From Nitrospirota bacterium (lineage in GTDB: Bacteria; Nitrospirota; Thermodesulfovibrionia; Thermodesulfovibrionales; JdFR-88), in NCBI GenBank assembly GCA_021819985.1, contig JAKAEG010000170.1, positions 629 through 7,134 of the forward strand: a stretch of 6,506 nucleotides of DNA. Reading direction: 5' to 3'. Made by a program: the position numbers and the translations under genes. Below, piece by piece: positions 5,221-6,506 of this stretch (its first letter is position 1; each line of letters begins with the position of its first letter). The notes under the pieces are model-generated. The model ran no database searches. It saw only the letters and a program-made list of their open reading frames with translations, and had not been told where the DNA came from.

Positions 5221-5961
5221 CTAAAGGGCCGCCAGCAGTTCCTTGAAATCTTTTATTGAACGAAAGCGTCCGGAGTTTTTGTTTTTTTTCTTTTCCACCC
5301 TGTCTCCCACATCCTTCGATGCCGGTTTCTCCTTGAGAAGCAGGTATCTGATCCCGAATTTCTCCGCCGTTGCCAGTACGCTCTCCGTGTCGTCTATAAA
5401 AAGGGACCTCTCCTTTTCAAAACCTATCCGGGACTGTGTTTTTTCCCAGAACCTTATGTCCTCCTTGGGATAGCCTATCCCGTAAGAGGCCACCACGTGG
5501 TCGAAATATTTGGCAAGCCCCGTTTTCCTGAATTTTATATCTATCGCCTTGTAATGGGCATTCGTGAACAGGTATACCTTTTTCCCCCTGCTCCTCAACG
5601 CCTCAAGAAATTCCTCGACATGAGGGTGCACCTCTATCAGGTGTTTTATCTGCTCTTTCAGGGCCGGGATATCAAGCCCAAGCTGCTCCGACCAGAAATC
5701 CAGATCCGTCCAGTTCAGCGTGGCCTCATGGCTTCTGTACAACTCAAGCAGTTCTTCCTTTGCCCTGCCGAAGGTCACATTATGCGCTTCCGCGTATTTC
5801 TCCGGCACCAGGTGTTCCCAGAAATAATCGTCAAAATATTTATCCAGAAGCGTGCCGTCCAGGTCCAGGAGCACGAAATCTATCTCCCCGAAAGGGATCC
5901 CAGGGATCCCAGGGAGCCCAGGCTCCTTTTTATTTTTTATCGTAACTTTCCTCTTTTCCAT
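5221..5961 (-). CDS. yrfG: HAD-family hydrolase, YrfG-type GMP/IMP nucleotidase
   Basis: This 246-residue cytoplasmic phosphatase has all four HAD motifs: DLDGT with nucleophile D33 and acid/base D35, TN at 133-134, K166 (YPKED), and the metal-binding DD at 190-191 (FIDDTES). The cap-region signatures FWEHLVPEKYAEAH (47-60) and LNWTDLDFWSEQLGLDI (82-98), together with HPHVEEFLEALR, match the family of E. coli YrfG, a 5'-nucleotidase that hydrolyses GMP and IMP. The family match is strong; the substrate in this organism is inferred. The first 25 residues are an odd Lys-rich, then Pro-Gly-rich, lead-in (EPGLPGIPGIP) encoded by a 9-base tandem repeat. The stretch before the ATG holds only a weak AAGAGA-like ribosome site. 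The C-terminal part contains a Lys/Asn-rich linker (223-230). The gene sits 22 bases after the dehydrogenase and 28 before the acetolactate-synthase-like gene. Confidence 0.88.
   Translation of the reverse strand: MEKRKVTIKNKKEPGLPGIPGIPFGEIDFVLLDLDGTLLDKYFDDYFWEHLVPEKYAEAHNVTFGRAKEELLELYRSHEATLNWTDLDFWSEQLGLDIPALKEQIKHLIEVHPHVEEFLEALRSRGKKVYLFTNAHYKAIDIKFRKTGLAKYFDHVVASYGIGYPKEDIRFWEKTQSRIGFEKERSLFIDDTESVLATAEKFGIRYLLLKEKPASKDVGDRVEKKKNKNSGRFRSIKDFKELLAAL
5894..5920 (+). repeat. Three 9-base tandem repeats inside the yrfG 5' end
   Basis: The units read GGGATCCCA, GGGATCCCA and GGGAGCCCA on the plus strand. On the coding strand they encode Pro-Gly-Ile or Pro-Gly-Leu, giving residues 14-22 of the HAD protein. 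The unit is a multiple of three, so gain or loss keeps the reading frame. Two units contain the palindrome GGGATCCC. Confidence 0.9.
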
Positions 5962-5983
5962 CCATCTCTTTTCATTAAAAAAA

Positions 5984-6506
5984 TTACGGCGCCAGTATCA
6001 GCTTTCCGAAATGGGCGCTCTTTTCCATTTTCTCATGTGCCAGGGCGGCGTCTTTAAGCGGGAAGACCTCATCGATTACGGGTTTAAGTTTTCCTTCGGC
6101 GACAAAGGCCGCCACCTTATGCAATTCGCTCCTTGTGCCAAGGAAAGAACCCCGGATCTCCAGCTGTCTTGAGAAGAGATGTCTCAGATCAATAGTGGCT
6201 TCAGGCCCGGTTGTGGCCCCGCAGATGGCAAGCTTGCCTCCTTTTTTAAGCGAGGCCAGAGACTTGCCCAGAGTGGCCGGCCCGACGTGCTCGAATACAA
6301 TGTCCACGCCCTGTCCGTATGTAAAATCCATCACCCTCTTGTGGATGTCCTCTTTTTTATGGTCTATCACGTGGTCCGCTCCCAGGTCGAAAAGCCTGGC
6401 TGTCTTTTCCGGCCCTCCGGCGGTTGCGATCACCATGGCCCCGAAGAGTTTGGCTATCTGGATGGCGGCCACGCCTATTCCGCTTCCACCGGCTATTATC
6501 AGCACG
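5984..6506 (-). CDS. Zinc-type medium-chain dehydrogenase / quinone oxidoreductase, C-terminal half (5' end outside window)
   Basis: The visible 174 codons (stop TAA at 5986-5984) cover the NAD(P)-binding Rossmann domain and the C-terminal end of a medium-chain dehydrogenase/reductase. Evidence is the glycine motif AGGSGIGVAAIQIAKLFGA (visible residues 5-23), LGADHVIDH, GVDIVFEHVG, the loop KKGGKLAICGATTG, LRHLFSRQLEIRGSFLGT, and the closing GKLKPVIDEVFPLKDAALAHEKMEKSAHFGKLIL. These are typical of zinc-binding alcohol dehydrogenases and quinone oxidoreductases. The N-terminal catalytic domain with the possible zinc ligands is not in the window, so the substrate and even zinc dependence are unknown. 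It is the first visible gene of the minus-strand operon and stops 22 bases before yrfG. The first visible GTG at 6505-6503 is internal, not a start. Confidence 0.93.
   Translation of the reverse strand, partial: VLIIAGGSGIGVAAIQIAKLFGAMVIATAGGPEKTARLFDLGADHVIDHKKEDIHKRVMDFTYGQGVDIVFEHVGPATLGKSLASLKKGGKLAICGATTGPEATIDLRHLFSRQLEIRGSFLGTRSELHKVAAFVAEGKLKPVIDEVFPLKDAALAHEKMEKSAHFGKLILAP

Noticed and set aside
4599..5246. 215-codon plus-strand reading frame opposite the acetolactate-synthase-like gene
   Set aside because: A shadow of a well-recognised gene on the other strand; the translation has no recognisable domain. The same applies to the plus-strand frame at 2803-3369 opposite nadB.
5912..5937. 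Terminator-like hairpin GGAGCC-CA-GGCTCC followed by T run on the plus strand
   Set aside because: It lies inside the yrfG coding region on the opposite strand and is a by-product of the codons for Lys-Lys-Glu-Pro-Gly-Leu; no plus-strand gene precedes it.

Overview
The window looks like bacterial chromosome from a Gram-negative, sigma-54-using lineage of roughly balanced GC content. The overall protein character (sigma-54 activator with a Fis-type helix-turn-helix, exported Lys/Ala-rich small proteins, stand-alone NadB, stand-alone acetolactate-synthase-like enzyme) would fit Nitrospirota or Desulfobacterota-like bacteria, but this is an inference and no marker gene fixes the taxon. No rRNA, tRNA, CRISPR, transposase or phage gene was seen.

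Left part, plus strand (1-1959). The window opens inside the C-terminal part of a sigma-54-dependent activator (AAA+ end plus DNA-binding domain, stop at 457). About 105 bases further on lies a good -24/-12 (sigma-54) promoter candidate at 562-577. It precedes two small exported proteins in tandem, at 639-1067 and 1147-1404. These two are paralogues at both ends (signal peptide plus basic linker, and C-terminal tail) but have different middles: a small beta-rich domain in the first and a Lys-Lys-Ala repeat in the second. The conserved tail of the first protein is out of frame behind its stop codon, which suggests a one-base indel. A perfect 34-base palindromic terminator closes this unit at 1420-1454. 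A third small exported protein (1573-1959) with two helical repeats follows, and ends 12 bases before the convergent minus-strand operon.

Right part, minus strand (6506-1972). Four genes run in one direction with gaps of only 22, 28 and 26 bases, so they are probably one operon: a medium-chain zinc-type dehydrogenase/quinone oxidoreductase (cut by the window edge), a YrfG-type HAD nucleotidase, an acetolactate-synthase-like ThDP enzyme, and L-aspartate oxidase NadB. The only clear shared theme is small-molecule and cofactor metabolism: NadB makes the NAD precursor iminoaspartate and the HAD protein probably dephosphorylates purine nucleotides. The operon promoter lies outside the window.

The most interesting region is 458-1454: a sigma-54 activator next to a sigma-54-like promoter that drives a pair of exported, very basic, domain-swapped small proteins of unknown function.
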